Positions 24,536-35,450 of a stretch of DNA of 64,000 bases are shown one piece after another. How positions within the stretch are numbered: position 1 is the first letter of the stretch; every line of letters begins with the position of its first letter. The stretch comes from Liolophura sinensis (Eukaryota > Mollusca > Polyplacophora > Chitonida > Chitonidae), in NCBI RefSeq assembly GCF_032854445.1, contig NC_088299.1, positions 18,347,608 to 18,411,607 on the forward strand, in the 5' to 3' direction. A model generated the notes under the pieces. It searched no databases, had not been told where the DNA came from, and saw only the letters and a program-made list of their open reading frames with translations. The position numbers and the translations under genes were made by a program.

Positions 24536-24790
24536 GGCGGGCCTCCATGGTTTAGAGGTTATAATAGGGCGCAAGCTGAAGACAATGGCCCAGGGGTTTC
24601 TTAACAATTCGGTTGCTGTGATTCCAGCTAAGGTTGGCTGTAATTACTCTCCGTACATTGGAGAGTCTTGCAGCAACCTGCGGATGGTTGTGTGTTTCCG
24701 ATGGGTTCTCCCCGGTATCCTCCCACCATAATGAACCATTTGTTATAAGTTTTCTCTTGAGATCGGCGTTCAACTCCCATCAAGTACGTA
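24536..24790 (+). mobile_element. SINE-1, near full-length but diverged
   Basis: The head GGGCCTCCATGGTTTAGAGG is tRNA-like; GCTGTGATTCCAGCTAAGG is the weakened box B; CAGCAACCTGCGGATGG and CTCCCACCATAATG are body landmarks; the tail GATCGGCGTTCAACTCCCAT is strongly mutated, so this is an old copy. Confidence 0.88.
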
Positions 24791-24873
24791 ATTAAGTATC
24801 GATTTCAGGGTGTGTATACAGTGCCACCTTTTATATATGTTCATGTATGTTCATGTATATCCACGAATGTATT

Positions 24874-25212
24874 AGATCACCACGTTGAATATATGAACAG
24901 TTGCAATCAAAGCGCAAACTGAGATACATATTTTGTTATCGACAGCTGATATTCTAGTGTGGTACACGGTTTGAATACTGATTTCACTCAGTCGCATAGA
25001 ACATACCTTGCGTCTTTCCAACACTGAAAATTGTTGACTGCTTCTCTTTGCATCATTCCATCCTATTTTCGTATTTTATATATTTTCTTAGTTCTCTTGT
25101 GGTTTGTGCTATATGTCGTTTTGGGGAATTAGCCTTGCGATTATTGACCTGGAACGTCGTTATTGGTTGACGGCTGGTATACGAATGTCTGTTTCGACGC
25201 ACATATTCAATG
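24874..25212 (-). repeat. Dispersed repeat R1, fullest copy
   Basis: On the - strand it runs from ATGTGCGTCGAAACAGACAT through GGTCAATAATCGCAAGGCTA, TGCAAAGAGAAGCAGTCAAC, TTGGAAAGACGCAAGGTATG, GACTGAGTGAAATCAGTATT and TTGCGCTTTGATTGCAACTG to AACGTGGTGATC. The same order of phrases recurs at 29800, 47562, 48597, 48963 and 55670. Length is about 340 bp; no long open frame, no terminal inverted repeat, and no A/B boxes that I can see. It is not SINE-1 or SINE-2. Confidence 0.75.
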
Positions 25213-25544
25213 AGAGGCTGATATAAATCTTGGGTGATAATGATGAAGCAAAAACATTGGGAATGAGAACGTATATATATGTTCCATGTGACCAAAACCT
25301 CTGGCCACGCAGACAAATAATCCCAAATACACAAACACCCGCCGTATAAAATCATACTAATAATCAGACATGCACAAAATACACCGCGTAAACCCGAATC
25401 AGACAAAACCCAGACGAATAGTAACGCATGAAGTCATGCAAAACCCCCCCAACAAATACGGCGTTAAACATATTAAAACTCGCTAAGTACCTAAAGACAG
25501 CAATCCGAAAAACTCAAACCTAAAAATTCCTTCTAAACAGAAGA

Positions 25545-25930
25545 TCTATTCTGGTGAAAACCTCCACTATGGACAAAACCTCCACCATGGAAAAACCTCA
25601 ATCGTTGAGAAAACCTCCACCATGAACAAAATCTCCAGTGTAGACAAATCCTCTGCTATGGAGAAAACCTCTACTGTGGACAAATCCTCTGTCATGAACA
25701 AAATTTCCACCATGGAGAAAACCGGCACTATGAACGAAACCTACACCAAGGAGACAACCTTCACCATGGAGAAACCCTCCACTATGGGCAAAACACCAAC
25801 CAGACACAAACCCCGAAAACAAAACCTCTATTGAAGAAAACCTGTACTATCGACAAAACTTTAATGAGACAAAAACCATCCAAACAAAATCTCTACCAGA
25901 GAAAACTCCAATCTGACATGCAACCACATC
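25545..25930. repeat. 18-bp degenerate minisatellite
   Basis: Phrases such as CACCATGGAGAAAACCTCCA recur about 18 bp apart with many substitutions. Since 18 is a multiple of three, both strands give repetitive open frames (a six-residue Glu-Lys-Thr-Ser type on +, a Gly/Phe/Val/His type on -). Confidence 0.85.
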
Positions 25931-27581
25931 ACAAAGAAACTCACAATACAAGAAATCTTTACCTTATCTTTATCTTTACAAACATTTTTATTCCTCGTGG
26001 AAATGTGTTTATAACCTCTTAAAACTAAAGATAAAAATTTACTTTAAGTGTTGAAATGTTTCTTTTTGTCTGAAATATTATCAATGATAGAATATGTACA
26101 CTGAAACTACAGCCTATCAAAATATCTGCATGTCTTTTACGGCTTACAATTAACGTTTTATGCTCGTAAACATTTGTTGTTTGCGCACATATATTGTGTA
26201 ACACAGTTTAAAACAATGTTCGAACAAGACTGCTAAACGTTGATGCTATAGTATTCTGGTGCATGAACAAATACGACATTTACGCAAACGCTGTGTTGCC
26301 GTCACATTTAATAAACAGTATCACGAAAAAAATGGACTGCAGTGACCAGTCCTCTGGACGTATAGTCCACTACAGTCCACCAGCAGCAGAGCCTTGGGAT
26401 CTATATTTATCAAATATCTTAAAACTTAAGTCAAAAATTCAAACACATCTACAAATAAAATGCAATGCTCTAGAAAAGTTTGAAGTTTGTAGGCACTACA
26501 CTGATTCTTTACAGTAGAACAATGGGCTAACCACACTTTGAGTTCTTTCTTGTTCTGCTCTTGACTTTTCAAGCGTTTGCTCTTTATGACTTTAGTCTTT
26601 AGTTGCTGGATAAAGTTGCTGGATAAATACGAGCCCTGGTTTATGCCGTCATACTTGACTATTGCTGTGTGACTTTCTGACTGTAAGCCCACCAAGAGAC
26701 ATCTGTATACGTGAAGAACTGGTCACGCATGAGTTTTCGCCCCTTAATGCTGTTATAGGCCTCCATGGATGCCCCTTACTGAAGTCTTTCAGTTTGGTTG
26801 GATGTTGTCATATTACCTATTCCTTCCTAAATAAGGATGACAAAAAGCTGCTGTTTGGTCCAAAAAGCCGTTATGTTATCATTCGCATAAGTAGATAATC
26901 TTCACATGTTGTTTATGAAGCTTTTGACGGTATACAGATTTGACAGAAATCTCTTGCTTCACCAACGTAGCATAGGCCTATATATTGCACGTGAAGTGGA
27001 GTTACGGAGTCAAAATGAAGCTTTTCTTCAAGTTATAAAGGGACATTTGAACTCCTTATTTTTGCTTTTTCTTTCAGTCACAACCATCAATATATACTGA
27101 GCAAGAGTGAAGCCAGTTATGAGGTTTTCGGACTATAAACATATCTAACGCACAGGTCGTAACTACATCAGGTTGTACATTCAAACGTTTGTTCTGACGT
27201 GAAAATGTCGGGACCTTCAGTTATGATTCTTAAGTCTGTACATTTTACGACATTCATACGTTTGTTCCCATAAAAATGCCGGTGAAATTTACATGTTTCT
27301 ACTGTCGCCACAACATTGCTGAAATGTTGCCGCCGTGATGTTAAGGTATAATCATCCACTTTTGATTCTACTGTACTTTTCACATTAATTCTTTCACATG
27401 AATTTATTTATGTTTAAATTTGTCGGGCAATTCCTTACCAGTCCTATCTACCAGTTATGACAATTACGTGTCAATTACGCATCAGCAAATATCATAATTT
27501 TTGTTACAGTTACAGTTACTTCAATCATTATACGATGAAATAAATCTAAATGTAGAATTCACGCATTTTCTGTGACATTAT
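25931..27581. other. Intergenic, nothing recognised
   Basis: Short open frames only; no repeat copy recognised. Confidence 0.45.
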
Positions 27582-28223
27582 TTATGCAGAACTCAACAAT
27601 ACTTGTACAAGGAGCGTCCGTAACATGAGTGAGGTAAACCAGAACATCTCGTTAAGAATATAACAAAGCTGAGCCGACAGGATATAGACAAAACCAGGTG
27701 GGTTCAACAGTAAATGGGTATATAGTGAGTATCTGGATGAACACATTACAGAGTGTTTGGTCACCAAGTGGACTAAGTCAGTTTTCGGCCTCTCAAGAGT
27801 TCGGAAATAAGTTACTGAGGTCATGGAAAATACTGAACATTCTAATGGTAGAATAGACGGGTGTGTATTTTGCGGATGTTGTACACAGGGACATCGGAAT
27901 GCATAGACTACATGCGTATACAGTATCGGCAAACCGCCACGCACTTGTTCACCTCCATACTGCCATGCAGCATAAAAGCGGCAAGTGCAAGTTCTGACAC
28001 TTGGTAACAATCGAAACACTTGTGACGAAAATTGACACCTTTTTATCTTGGGGAAGAACAGACAAAAAGCATGAATGAGAGAAATTTGAGCTGGTGACTT
28101 CAGAAGAGAGCTAAGTGAGCTGCACTTTCTACAAGGACCTTGCACTACACAGAAAAAATCCCCCCCCCCCCCCCACCAATCTTTCTCGTACTCCCTTACT
28201 CCCGGACCTGTATACCCCTCCAC
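27582..28223 (-). other. 213-codon open frame, unrecognised, probably not a gene
   Basis: The longest frame in the window outside FoxF and the satellites. It has an ATG start at 28223 and a Cys- and Leu-rich product without recognisable domain. The run of 15 C at 28160-28174 falls in the frame and encodes Gly residues, and such runs vary in length, which argues against real coding. No neighbouring exon or promoter is visible. It could be chance in a slightly GC-richer patch, or a remnant of an element I do not know. Confidence 0.15.
28160..28174. repeat. C homopolymer, 15 bp
   Basis: Fifteen consecutive C on the + strand; likely length-variable and prone to sequencing error. Confidence 0.95.
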
Positions 28224-28315
28224 CCTATGTTAACTGTAAGTGAATAGCAACGTCCACAAAACACTACAGTAAATATATGTAATTAGACTTGTCAGTCTCA
28301 TTCTCAGACGTACTA

Positions 28316-28316
<1 letters not shown>

Positions 28317-28386
<70 letters not shown>
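28317..28386. repeat. (TA)35 microsatellite
   Basis: An uninterrupted TA dinucleotide run of about 70 bp, bordered by ACTAG and CACGTATG. Confidence 0.97.
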
Positions 28387-28389
<3 letters not shown>

Positions 28390-29351
28390 GTATGTATTCC
28401 GCATGTGTACACATATTGACGACAGCGCGTCCTTATAGCTATGTACGAACACTTTATATGCAGTAAACACATATTATGATCCAATGTAAGATGAAGGAGG
28501 CCATCAAATCAAAACTGTCATGGACAATCCGCTATGTATGTAAACAAGTATATTTTTACGTGTGTTACCGGTAATAGTACAGAAATCAATTTAGGAGACG
28601 TGTCCCCGCCCAACAGGGATGAGATCACAGTGAGAGATTGCTGTGTTGTCTTGCTGCATTTGATCCAGCTTACTCCATGAGTTGATCGCGGAAAAAAAGG
28701 GTAAGAAAAATTATGCTCAACAAGTTTTATTTGGATTGAGTACAAGGTGAAATGAAGGAATTTTCACTAGCAAGAATACCACAGAAATGTGATTAATAAA
28801 GAAAGGAAAAAATGTATGTAAAAGAAAACACAACTGAATGCAAAATATAGCACCTCAAGTTTACAAAGCGTGCTGTTGAAAGCTTTTTCACTAGAAAGAA
28901 CACTAGAAATGAGCTTTGATGATTAAAAACTAACGCCTATGAAAATTTTAGAAGCTAAACTTGCATGTAAGAGGACACACGAATGAATGTATGGTGGATA
29001 AAATATCCCGTCCCCAGTTTACAAAGCGTACTTTTTTATTTTGTGATATGTAGTAACCGAGATATCGCGCTTTTCAATTTTAACCAACTAGGGGGATACC
29101 AGGGGATATAATCAGAGAAAGTACCTATTTCCTGTGTTCTGGTTTTGTCTGGAATGACAACAGGCGTGTTGACGTACTTCCGGTTTCTCTAATATGGCCT
29201 CTTTCATGGCCAGATAAGAATTCTGACAGTTGATTTATACTCTCACATAGCACGTCACAAAAAGATGGCTGTGGCCGTTCCGGTCTGTTTACACTTTTCG
29301 CCAGAAATAACAAAGGTTATATTTTCTTCTGTCTCTTGTATTAATAAAGCT
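28387..29351. other. Intergenic, weak internal duplication
   Basis: Two loosely similar stretches (TTTTCACTAGCAAGAA near 28762 with TTTACAAAGCG near 28859; TTTTCACTAGAAAGAA near 28887 with TTTACAAAGCG near 29018) suggest an old ~130-bp tandem duplication. No gene recognised. Confidence 0.4.
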
Positions 29352-29610
29352 GACTGATTGACTGATTGACTGGTGTTTAACGATGACCTCAAGATTTTGT
29401 CAACTTTCATTTGGTTAACATTGATGGACAAAACCGAAGTGTCCTGAGCATACCACAAACCTTCGCCATGCAGGTATCTGGCAAGCTCTCGACTGAAACC
29501 AACAATCGGTCTGGCAAGATCTGCATGGGAACAAGACATCACTTTGGTTAAGGTGACGGTTGCTGCAAGCCAGCGATTTAGCCACCTGGGCCAGCAAGAC
29601 CTGTACAAAC
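29352..29610 (-). mobile_element. tRNA-headed SINE (SINE-4) with GTCAATCA tail
   Basis: On the - strand the head reads GGCCCAGGTGGCTAAATCGC TGG and the 3' end reads GAGGTCATCGTTAAACACCA followed by GTCAATCAGTCAATCAGTCA. The tail motif CGTTAAACACCA matches SINE-1 and SINE-2, but body and terminal repeat are different. Open frames on both strands over it are incidental. Confidence 0.7.
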
Positions 29611-29799
29611 CACTTTTGAAATAAGTGCCAGTAGTGAAACGAAAACCCATTTTGAAATAAAAATTGGTCATTGTTGAAATAACACACTTCCAAACAAAGA
29701 AAAACAGACACATGAAAAGATATACTTTTCAATTTAAAATTGGTGAAATATTATTTCGCATTATTGTTTCAAAACTGATTAATTTTTATTTCAAATGTG

Positions 29800-30122
29800 T
29801 ATGCGTATGCGTCGAAACAGACATTCGTATATGCCAGTCGTCCACCAATATGGACTTTCCAGCTCAATAATGGCAAGACCAATTCCCAATAACGACGTGT
29901 AACACAAAGCACTAAGGAACTGAGAAAGTATATAAAGTACGAAGGTAGGAAGGAATCATGCAAAGAGAAGCAGTCAACAGTTTTCAATGATGTTGGAAAG
30001 ACTCAAGGTATGTTCTAGGCGGATGAGTGAAATCAGTTTTCAAAATGCTGTTATATGAGTTGAGAGGCGTGTGCCCTCATGGCTCCCGATTACAACAGTT
30101 CATATACCTAACGTGACGATCA
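29800..30122 (+). repeat. Dispersed repeat R1, second long copy
   Basis: Begins GCGTCGAAACAGACATTCGT and passes through CAATAATGGCAAGACCAATT, GCAAAGAGAAGCAGTCAACA, GTTGGAAAGACTCAAGGTAT and GAGTGAAATCAGT, ending AACAGTTCATATACCTAACGTGACGATC. The part between 30040 and 30095 is diverged. Confidence 0.75.
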
Positions 30123-30923
30123 ACTTCAACGGCTTCAAAGGATGAGTAAGCGGCTGATATTGCTCCGTGTTTAGCGGAATTAGACACAATTATGGAACAG
30201 GGTGCCAGAGATTCTGGACGCCTTGTCTCTGCATGGCTTTTGTTTCATTTTATTTCAAAAATGGTTTCTATAAGGTAAAGGGGTATGTATTTTATCAGGT
30301 CTAACAGCTTCTTCGCTTAAACAATGTGTATGCGGGAAGTGATTAGTTTGTATATTTACTTCATTTATTTTTCATTTACAGCATTAAACATACGATTAGT
30401 GAAACTGTGCTCGGTTTTACACACCATATTTAAACAGAAATAGCTTCACTATGCGCAAGGGTACTAATTTTCCGAGAAAAAATTTATAGATTTTTTTTGA
30501 TGAAAAAATCTACGTAACAACATTGTGCTTAACATTTATTTGATGGGTGATTAACATACTCCAGAATGTGTCGCTTAATTTTTAACTATGCGTTTAAAGA
30601 TTCGCAGCTGAGGAAGAGCCCAAGTGAAGACCCGACTTACCTCATGCAACAACCGCACGAGCATGCAAGAGCTGGGCTCCCGGGTTAGGTGTTGATTTGC
30701 TCGTGCGAGAGTAACGTATCATGTCAATGAGCCAGCGAGGTCCTGTGCCACCATGGTTGACGAGTTTGATAAATATGATTCAAATTGGCGTACATAAATA
30801 CTAGTAATGTTTAGGAATTTGTGTGCATTGACAATAAAACAATAACAATAAACAAATGTACATGAAGCACAAGGATTGATCTACGGGATGTGCTTATTCT
30901 GTACATGGAGTCTTACGGTATAT
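30123..30923. other. Intergenic, nothing recognised
   Basis: No gene or known repeat. A GC-balanced part with CpGs lies at 30600-30760. Confidence 0.45.
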
Positions 30924-31066
30924 GACAACAGAGCACGTTGAGTCATTTTATACACGAATGACTTCTAATAAACCGATATTAAGATCGTTGCATTTTTCCC
31001 AATCCCGCTTAAGCCATGGTGCTTCAGTTTATAGATTGCTACTATTTAAGCATTTACACAAACAAA
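30924..31066 (+). repeat. Dispersed repeat R2, copy 2
   Basis: Partner of the copy at 19868-20022: ACTTCTAATAAACCG, GCTTAAGCCATGGTGCTTCA and CTATTTAAGCATTTACAC correspond in order and spacing. Confidence 0.6.
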
Positions 31067-31699
31067 TGGAATAAAAAGCTAACTGGGGTAAATTGACAAA
31101 TCCGTGTGATCACTTGCCAAGCACTGCTCCGTTTGCTTCTGTCAGGAAACATTGTGACTGACAAAAGCCCAGGGCAGGGATACGCCATATCCGGTTAGCC
31201 AATAAATGCAGAGCGGTGTCAAAGCTGACATCCGCAGGTTACCGACAGATCTCGAGAGTATGACTGGAGAGGATGTCAGTTAGAGTTGGACTTAAACTCA
31301 CCGCGATCGCATTCATGGGTTTGTCCTGGATCATTACGCTGAGCTACAGCACGCATTGATTGAAGGTATCGGTAAGTGACCACTTACGAACTTCATGTAC
31401 GATAACACAAACAATTCTATTTCACATCGACTACTCATTCCCACCATGGCCAATAACGTGGAGGAGACGGGAGTGGGGACCTCTATGCATTTGCATTAAA
31501 GCTGCGCAAAATCTCAGTGGTATTCTTACTTTTTTTCTTATAAACAGTTGTATATGGAAAACCCAAAATGTATATTTAGAGTGCACGTTTAACCAGATAC
31601 TATGAGAAATTCAAGTTAAAGATAAGGTTTTGTGATAAACCCCGTTCATTGTGCCGACAGAAACATAAGTGAAAGAATTTAACATGATGGAGCGCAGAT
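31067..31699. other. Intergenic, nothing recognised
   Basis: No gene or repeat recognised. Confidence 0.45.
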
Positions 31700-32240
31700 T
31701 GACGTTAGCTGTTGCGGGGACACGACGTCTGAGCTGGGCTGTTGAGACGACGGCAGACTTAAGGCTATCTAGACATCCGTCAAGACGCTGCCGCTGACGC
31801 TTCATCCGTCAACGCTGTCGGCATACGTCCACCCTGCGCGTCTCAGCTCAAACCAACCCAGCTTCCGCGAATTGCAAAGCATCGAGGAACGGAATAACAA
31901 ATATAGACGTGCTTTTTTATTTCGTCGTTGAATTCGATGTCGCCCATATGTTAGTCTCGTCGGCATTCCTTCGCCGTCACCTCTCACACTTGACAGCTAT
32001 CCAGATCGACTCCCCTTAACGATAAATCACCGGTAAAATGCTGGGCCGTTCTGCTGGCTATTGTCGTTCAATCAGCCGCGCCGTTTAACCGCCAGCCACC
32101 CTTAACCTCGTGGAAGAAGTCAGCCGGTGCAAACTTAAGGTTTGGCGAATTCAAACCAGGCGCTGTGGACTGTATAACATGAACAGGATGCTGTGGACGT
32201 ATCGGTAATCTCTTCAACATCACCACAGTGGCAAGGCGTC
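31700..32240. promoter_or_regulatory. CpG-rich island, candidate regulatory region
   Basis: Dense CpG compared with the AT-rich flanks (CATCCGTCAAGACGCTGCCG, TCAGCCGCGCCGTTTAACCG), no SINE, and no recognisable protein in any frame. It lies about 8 kb upstream of FoxF. Regulatory function is inference. Confidence 0.3.
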
Positions 32241-32689
32241 AACGATAATATCCTGTACTTGTTTGCTTCACAGTAGTAATGAGCGAAGCATTAGAAAGGC
32301 CATGAATGGAATACACCCGCGAGACGACGTGTACGACAGATTCTAGAGTCGGATTTCTTTACTTTTATACTCCATTATTTTAGCATCAAGTTTATGATGA
32401 CTGAAACATATTTATTCGCCTAAATATGCCATGAAAAATAATCCGTAGAACTTAATAAAACTTTATTATGTTATTGTTAATGACTGTTTACTAAGTTCCA
32501 AGAATGTCCTAATTAAATGAGTATGGTAAACCTATTGTCGCCTTAGTTTGAAGGATACATTCCTTCCACTTGGAGCAGACGTAATTTACAAGTATCATAG
32601 TCAGCCTTACAGAATCAGTTTGTGCTGATTTCTGATCACTTCTGTCCGACAACCAGTGACAGAGAACTCCGTGTCTCTCGCATGAATTT

Positions 32690-33030
32690 TAGAGTGAGTG
32701 AGTGAGTGCTTGGGGTTTAACGTCGTACTCAACAATTTTTCAATCATATGACGACGAAGGAATAATTAGGGTACGTGTAATGTGCCTCCTTGTTGCAGGA
32801 CGGATTTCCACCGCTCTTTTATTTAGTGCTGCTTCACTGAGACGACTTACCGAAGGCAAGTAAGACGCCCCGCCCGATCCATTATACTAATACGGGTCAA
32901 CCAGTCGTTGCATCATCCCCCTTCATGCTGAACCCCAAGCGAGGAAGTTACAACTTCCTCTTTTAAAGTCTTAGGTGTGACTCGATCAAGGATTGATCCT
33001 GGATCTACCGGTCCCGATGAATTTTAGAAT
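32690..33030 (-). mobile_element. SINE-2, fullest copy
   Basis: On the + strand it begins GAGTGAGTGAGTGAGTGCTT (the terminal repeat), then GGGGTTTAACGTCGTACTCA, AATTTTTCAATCATATGACG, GCCTCCTTGTTGCAGGACGG, GGCAAGTAAGACGCCCCGCC, GAGGAAGTTACAACTTCCTC (an inverted repeat) and finally AAGGATTGATCCTGGATC, which is the complement of box B in the tRNA-like head. The A-box end is missing after 33024. The element is transcribed leftwards. Confidence 0.9.
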
Positions 33031-33109
33031 ACTTTAGTTTAGTTTGGATCATACACATCAAAAACAAGCATCGTACAACACGCAATCTTCACTTAATTCA
33101 CTTTTAGAG

Positions 33110-33240
33110 TTTATTTAGTTATGTATATTTATTTGGGTGGTGTATTACACCGTACTCATTATGGTGGGAAGGAACTGGGCAAAGACCGGGACCATCCACA
33201 GGTCACTGGCAGACCGAGGGGGGAGCCAACATGAGCTGTT
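33110..33240 (-). mobile_element. SINE-1 fragment, diverged
   Basis: TATTTATTTGGGTGGTGTAT, ACACCGTACTCATTATGGTG, GACCATCCACAGG and GGGAGCCAACATGAGCTG follow the SINE-1 order on the - strand; part of the body is deleted. Confidence 0.8.
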
Positions 33241-33247
33241 GTGTTAT

Positions 33248-33412
33248 ATATAGTTATTTATATATTTGATTGGTGTTTTAAGCCGAACTCAAACACTTAT
33301 ACGACGGTATCCAGCACTATGGGTGCGAGGAAACCGGCAGAGCCCCGAGGGAAACTCACGACCACCCACAGGTTGTTGACAGGCCTTCTGGCAGACCTTC
33401 TGGCAGGCCAGA
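33248..33412 (-). mobile_element. SINE-1 fragment next to another SINE-1
   Basis: TATTTGATTGGTGTTTTAAG, ATACGACGGTATCCAGCACT and ACGACCACCCACAGGTTG on the + strand mark a - strand SINE-1. It is followed by a short duplication (GGCAGACCTTCT/GGCAGGCC). Point changes have produced GACCACCCA at 33360-33368. Confidence 0.88.
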
Positions 33413-33738
33413 CCATCTAGATTTCAAATCATTTGTTAAGTATAAGTGTATAACATCTTCATACACATTCATATGAATGGAACTTATTCCGAACTTCACA
33501 TCGTATCCAAATATTGTAATACAAATTTCCTGCTTTTGTTGAATGTGGAACCTTGGTGACAATAAATACGATGGAGAGTTCTCTCTCGCGTGGTCTTGCA
33601 TAAATCCCTCATCTTCCACTGAAATGGCATATATATTTATATCTCACGTAATTCGCAAAAAAATCGGTGGTATAGTCAATGAACTCATGTTTTCATCCAC
33701 AATAAAACTGCTCGCGCCAGATTATCTGAAAAAAAAAA

Positions 33739-33768
33739 TGAGTACGTTGTTAAACAACAACCAAATGA
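33739..33768 (+). repeat. Lone SINE-type tail
   Basis: GAGTACGTTGTTAAACAACAACCAAATGAAT has the shared tail pattern (GTACGTNGTTAAACNNCAACCAAAT). Only the tail is recognisable. Confidence 0.45.
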
Positions 33769-33943
33769 ATACATGAACAAAACACATTTACATTCATAGG
33801 TTGTGCACTAATGTTAAGAAATGTAGCAAAGACAAAATCTTCACATCCACATTTACCGGCACTATGGCGCTTCGGGTTCAAGCTGTACTGACCATTATCT
33901 CTTGTAATACACGAGTATTAAGTTATCAATTGTCCACAGATCG

Positions 33944-35450
33944 TCGTTGCAAAGGTCGGAGTGACTGGTGACGAATTGCTACAGGTGGAAAAGATTCCTC
34001 AATTACACATGACATGATGCATGGGATCAAACAAACAACATTGCAAAGGTTGGAGTGACTGGTGACGAATTGCTATTGGTGGAAAAGATTCCTCATTTAC
34101 ACATGACATGGCGCATGGGAACAAACAAACGACATTGCAAAGGTCGGGGTGACTGGCGACGAATTGTTGTAGGTGGAAAATATTCCTAATTTACACATGA
34201 AATGGTGCATGGCATCAAACAAACGACATTGCAAAGGCCGGAGTGACTGGTGGCGAATTGCTATAAGTGGAAACAAACGACATTGGAAAGGTCAGAGTGA
34301 TTGACGACGAATTGCTATAGGTGGAAAAGGTTCGCCATTTACACATGACATAGTGCATGGGATCAAACAAACGACTTTGCAAATGCTGGAGTGACTGACG
34401 ACGAATTGCTATAGGTGGAAAAGGTTCCTAATTTACACATAAAATGGTGCATGGGATCAAACAAAGGACATTGCAAAGGCCGGAGTGACTGGTGACGAAT
34501 TGCTATAAGTGGAAACAAACGACAATGGAAAGGTCAGAGTGATTGACGACGAATTGCTATAGGTGGAAAAGGTTCGCCATTTACACATGACATAGTGCAT
34601 AGGATCAAACAAACGACTTTGCAAAAGCAGGAGTGACTGACGACGAATTGCCATAGGTGAAAATCCTTCCCAATTTACACATGACATGATACATGGGATC
34701 AAACAAACGACATTGCAAAGGCAAGGGTGACTGAAGGTGCATTGCTATAGGTGGAAAAGGTTCGCCATTTACGCATGACATGGTGTATGGGATCAAACAA
34801 ACGACATTGCAAAGGTCGGAGTGACTGACGACGAATTGCTATAGGTGGAAAAGCTTTCCCATTTACACATGACATGATGCATGGAATCAAACAAACGACA
34901 TTGCAAAGACTGGAGTGACTGACGACGAATTGCTATAGGTGGAAATCCTTCCTAATTTACACATGACATGGTGCATGAAATCAAACAAACGACATTGCAA
35001 AGGTCGGAGTGACTGGCGACGAATTGCTATAGGTGGAAAAGCTTTCCCATTCACACATGACATGGTGCATGGGATCAAACAAACGGCATCGCAAAGGCCG
35101 GAGTGACTGGCGACGAAGTGCTATAGGTGGAAATCCTTCCTAATTTACACATGACATGGTGCATGAAATCAAACAAACGACATTGCAAAGGCCGGAGTGA
35201 CTGGCGACGAAGTGCTATAGGTGAAAATCCTTCCTAATGTACACATGGCATGGTGCATGGGATCAAACAAACGACATTGCCACGGTCGGAGTGACTGGCG
35301 ACGAAGTGCTATTGGTGGAAAAGATTCCTCATTTACACATGACATGGCGCATGGGAACAAACAAACGACATTGCAAAGGCCGGGGTGACTGACGTCGAAT
35401 TGCTATAGGTGGAAGGCCTTCCTAGTTTACACATGACATGATGCATGGAA
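33944..35450. repeat. 94-bp satellite, 17 units, two short
   Basis: Marking each unit by TTGCAAAG or its variant gives positions 33947, 34041, 34135, 34229, 34283, 34377, 34471, 34525, 34619, 34713, 34807, 34901, 34995, 35089, 35183, 35277 and 35371. The spacing is 94 bp except for two 54-bp units carrying the same 40-bp deletion. The block 34229-34470 (94-bp-long cycle: short, long, long = 242 bp) recurs at 34471-34712. Each unit contains CATTTACACATGACATGGTG and GTGACTGGCGACGAATTGCT. 94 is not a multiple of three, so the repeated 63-codon frames are incidental. Confidence 0.97.

Noticed and set aside
25598-25834. Repetitive proteins on both strands (Gly/Phe-rich on -, Lys/Thr-rich on +)
   Set aside because: By-products of the degenerate 18-bp minisatellite, with no signal peptide, stable frame or neighbouring exons.
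28230-28484. Open frames with Tyr-Ile repeats
   Set aside because: They are the (TA)35 run.
34457-35360. Series of similar 63-codon - strand frames
   Set aside because: They repeat at multiples of 94 bp and are just the satellite unit read in one frame.
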